DNA from: Brevibacillus reuszeri
GTDB lineage: Bacteria > Bacillota > Bacilli > Brevibacillales > Brevibacillaceae
Reading direction: 5' to 3'
Length of the DNA stretch: 64,000 nucleotides
Assembly: GCF_001187725.1 (NCBI RefSeq)
Contig: NZ_LGIQ01000005.1
Coordinates: 199,025-263,024 of the forward strand
A program made the position numbers and the translations under genes. The notes beneath the pieces are model-generated. The model did no database searches, was not told the DNA's origin, and was given only the letters and a program-made list of their open reading frames with translations. Positions 60,655 through 64,000 of the stretch are shown piece after piece. The first letter of the stretch is position 1. Each line of letters begins with the position of its first letter.

Positions 60655-62135
60655 ATAGTGCAATGATCATCATTTTCGGCGTACTTTTGCTCAGTCTGTT
60701 TTTGGGCATCATGGCCCGAAGAGGAAAAAATATGGATATGGAGCAGTGGGCAATTGGCGGTCGAGGCTTCGGCAGTATGTTTGTCTTCCTTCTGCTCGCT
60801 GGTGAAACCTACTCGATCTTTACTTTGCTTGGAACAAGTGGTCTGGCATATTCCAAAGGGGCTGTCGGCTTTTACCTGATCGCCTTCACAACCTTGGGAG
60901 CGATTACGTCCTACTGGCTGCTTCCTCCAGTCTGGCGCTATGCGAAGAAGCATAATCTGGTCTCTCAGTCCGAGTTTTTTGCCTCCAAATACAACAGTCC
61001 GATTTTAGGCGTATTCATCACGATTGTCGGTGTTGTTGCTCTCGTCCCTTACATTGTCCTCTTGTTTAAGTCGATGGGAATTCTGGTGTCCGCTACCTCG
61101 TATGGAGCGATCTCGCCGACGGTTGCGATTTGGTTCGGGATGATTGCCTTGGTCGTATACGTGATGATTTCCGGTATTCACGGCTCTGCCTGGACCTCGA
61201 TCGTCAAAGACATTCTGATTTTCTTTGTCATCCTGTTCCTCGGCGTCTATTTGCCACTGCATTACCACGGCAGCTTCCAGCACATGTTCGAAGCCGTGAA
61301 TGTAGCCAAGGAAGGCTTCCTGACATTGCCTGATAAAGGAATGAGTCTCTCCTGGTTTATTTCTACGGTAGCGATCAGTGCGTTTGGTTACTTCATGTGG
61401 CCGCACAATGCACCAACGATTTTTGCGGCAAAAAATGCACGCTCTTTCCGTACGAATGCGATCCTGCTTCCGCTCTACGCGATTATGATTTTGTTTGTTT
61501 ACTTTGTCGGCTTTACGGCGATTGTACAAGTTCCCGGCTTGCAGGGAGCGGACGGCGATTATGCCCTGCTGAAGCTGTCCATGAAAAGCTTTGATCCATG
61601 GTTTGTCGGTATTATTGGAGCAACAGGCTTGCTCGCTACACTTGTACCAGGCTCGATGATGCTCATGTCGGCAGCGACGATGCTAACGAAGAATGTATAC
61701 GGTTACATGTTCCCGAAAGCAGAAGGAAAGAACTCGGCGATGGTAGCAAAACTGTTTGTGATTGCGCTGTCTCTGGTATGTACATTGATGGCTCTCGGTG
61801 AAAACAATACATTGGCTACCCTCTATCTCACATCCTTCAGTCTGGTTACACAGCTGGCACCAGCGCTGTATTGCAGCCTGATGAAGCGCAATTTCGTCAC
61901 CAAGCAAGGTGCGTTTCTCGGCATTTTCTCTGGGGTAGGGATTGTCGTGTACATGACCTTCACGAAGACGACGATGGCGATGCTGTTTGCTGGCATGCCA
62001 CAATGGATTCAAGATTTGAACAATGGCGTCTTTGCACTGGTGGTAAACATTTTCGTGATGGTGGTAGTTAGCCTCGTAACAAAAAAGGCTGCTGACGCAG
62101 AACGGTTGACACAGGTTTCAGAAACGATGAAATAA
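60651..62135 (+). CDS. Sodium:solute symporter (SSS family)
   Basis: A 494-residue membrane transporter with about 13 helices. QWAIGGRGFGSMFVFLLLAGETYSIFTLLGTSGLAYSKGAVGFYLI near the start and ATGLLATLVPGSMMLMSAATMLTKNVYG (~325-352) are typical of the SSS branch paired with DUF3311. It should import the operon's substrate with Na+. It is the last gene of the IclR-controlled operon and ends at a terminator shared with trpS. Confidence 0.92.
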   Translation: MNSAMIIIFGVLLLSLFLGIMARRGKNMDMEQWAIGGRGFGSMFVFLLLAGETYSIFTLLGTSGLAYSKGAVGFYLIAFTTLGAITSYWLLPPVWRYAKKHNLVSQSEFFASKYNSPILGVFITIVGVVALVPYIVLLFKSMGILVSATSYGAISPTVAIWFGMIALVVYVMISGIHGSAWTSIVKDILIFFVILFLGVYLPLHYHGSFQHMFEAVNVAKEGFLTLPDKGMSLSWFISTVAISAFGYFMWPHNAPTIFAAKNARSFRTNAILLPLYAIMILFVYFVGFTAIVQVPGLQGADGDYALLKLSMKSFDPWFVGIIGATGLLATLVPGSMMLMSAATMLTKNVYGYMFPKAEGKNSAMVAKLFVIALSLVCTLMALGENNTLATLYLTSFSLVTQLAPALYCSLMKRNFVTKQGAFLGIFSGVGIVVYMTFTKTTMAMLFAGMPQWIQDLNNGVFALVVNIFVMVVVSLVTKKAADAERLTQVSETMK

Positions 62136-62152
62136 AGGATTCGCCAAAGGAT

Positions 62153-62190
62153 AAAAAAAACGGGCTGGGAGCTAATTCCCGGCCCGTTTT
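62153..62190. terminator. Bidirectional terminator between the symporter and trpS genes
   Basis: AAAACGGGC pairs with GCCCGTTTT, with an inner GGGA/TCCC stem. Runs of A and T on the outside allow it to end both converging transcripts. Confidence 0.88.
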
Positions 62191-62200
62191 CAATTGCCGT

Positions 62201-63515
<1,315 letters not shown>

Positions 63516-63592
63516 CATAAAATGATACCCTTTGAGCAAACATTTTACCGAGTGTCGGACAAAAAAGCAAGGGGGAGTCGAAATACCATTGA

Positions 63593-64000
63593 TTAAAAAA
63601 TGGTTGGCACCATGCCGCCGTCCATACGGATTGGAGAGCCTTTAAATGCGGATGCATAAGGGCTGCAAATGAATGCAGTCAGCCTGCCAACTTCAAATGG
63701 CTTGATAAACCGCTGAATTTCGGATTGGGGCAGGTTTGCCACCATAAAGCTTTTCTCTTTTTCTGAGAAATCCATCTCATCAGGAAACAGGCTATCAATG
63801 ATTTGATGCACGTTTTCGGATAGTGTTGGTCCTGGAAGAATGGTATTGGTCGTGACTTCCGTTCCGATTGTTCGTTTGGACAAGCTTTTGGATAGAGATA
63901 ATAGCATCGTTTTGGTCATACAATACTGCGGCATTTGCCCTGAAGGCATAATCGCTTCTTCACTTGCGATAAAGATGATGCGCCCAAAATTTTTATCCAG
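63593..64000 (-). CDS. Short-chain dehydrogenase/reductase, C-terminal part (cut by window edge)
   Basis: The last ~135 residues of an SDR protein; the N-terminal nucleotide-binding part lies beyond the window. The sequence runs from KNFGRIIFIASEEAI (the Ser-bearing strand) through QMPQYCMTKTMLLSLSKSL, where Tyr and Lys are the catalytic YxxxK pair. It continues to the LPGPTLSE segment and the C-terminal FICSPYASAFKGSPIRMDGGMVPTIF that closes most SDR proteins. Substrate unknown. Confidence 0.85.
   Translation of the reverse strand: MDKNFGRIIFIASEEAIMPSGQMPQYCMTKTMLLSLSKSLSKRTIGTEVTTNTILPGPTLSENVHQIIDSLFPDEMDFSEKEKSFMVANLPQSEIQRFIKPFEVGRLTAFICSPYASAFKGSPIRMDGGMVPTIF

Overview
The window looks like a chromosomal stretch of a mid-GC, Gram-positive, Bacillales-type bacterium, most probably Brevibacillus or a close relative. 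This is inferred from strong GGAGG ribosome binding sites, GTG and TTG starts, Gram-positive lipoprotein signals, and Firmicute-style RNA control (a cobalamin riboswitch, a preQ1-I riboswitch and a Trp T-box). The cobalamin operon also carries the CbiH60-type fusion and the His-tailed CbiX known from Bacillus megaterium. No rRNA, tRNA, CRISPR array, prophage or intact insertion sequence was seen.

Layout. (1) 0.2-2.3 kb: a large TerD-like cytoplasmic protein. (2) 2.5-9.1 kb, minus strand: a D-Ala-D-Ala scavenging operon, with a VanX-type dipeptidase, a five-gene peptide ABC transporter and a terminal XRE-cupin regulator. Two similar AT-rich inverted repeats lie before its first and second genes. 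(3) 9.3-28.9 kb: a promoter, a B12 riboswitch with its terminator, and 20 tightly packed genes covering the anaerobic corrin pathway from uroporphyrinogen III to cobalamin. (4) 29-34.5 kb: a membrane protein/thioredoxin pair, a stand-alone KhtT-like regulator, a small coiled-coil protein, a secreted copper-amine-oxidase-N-domain protein with a very acidic tail, and an OmpR/EnvZ-type two-component system. (5) 34.7-40.1 kb: a sigma-54 module. A PAS-AAA-HTH activator is followed by twin palindromes, a canonical -24/-12 promoter and an operon for a peptide-binding lipoprotein, an LD-carboxypeptidase and an M20 amidohydrolase.

(6) 40.2-54 kb: mixed single genes: Dps, an ECF sigma remnant, CoaA, DUF523, a BCCT transporter, PaiB, a LysR regulator divergent from an AzgA-type purine permease, an AT-rich CoiA-like nuclease gene, a Fur-boxed siderophore-binding lipoprotein, a membrane-anchored double DJ-1/PfpI protein, a VOC protein, a secreted protein and a ferritin-like protein. 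(7) 54.2-55.4 kb: a preQ1-controlled VUT/YhhQ transporter, then a ~290-bp imperfect palindromic repeat with a solo half copy at 2.4 kb. (8) 55.6-62.1 kb: an IclR-controlled operon for uptake and hydrolysis of an unknown cyclic ureide or amide (allantoinase-like enzyme, MmgE/PrpD protein, carbamoylase, DUF3311, sodium symporter). (9) 62.2-64 kb: trpS with its T-box leader, and a short-chain dehydrogenase cut by the window edge.

Two separate modules (2 and 5) handle peptidoglycan-type peptides, one for D-Ala-D-Ala and one probably for longer murein or cell-wall peptides. The sigma-54 module and the ureide/PrpD operon are the least conventional parts of the window.
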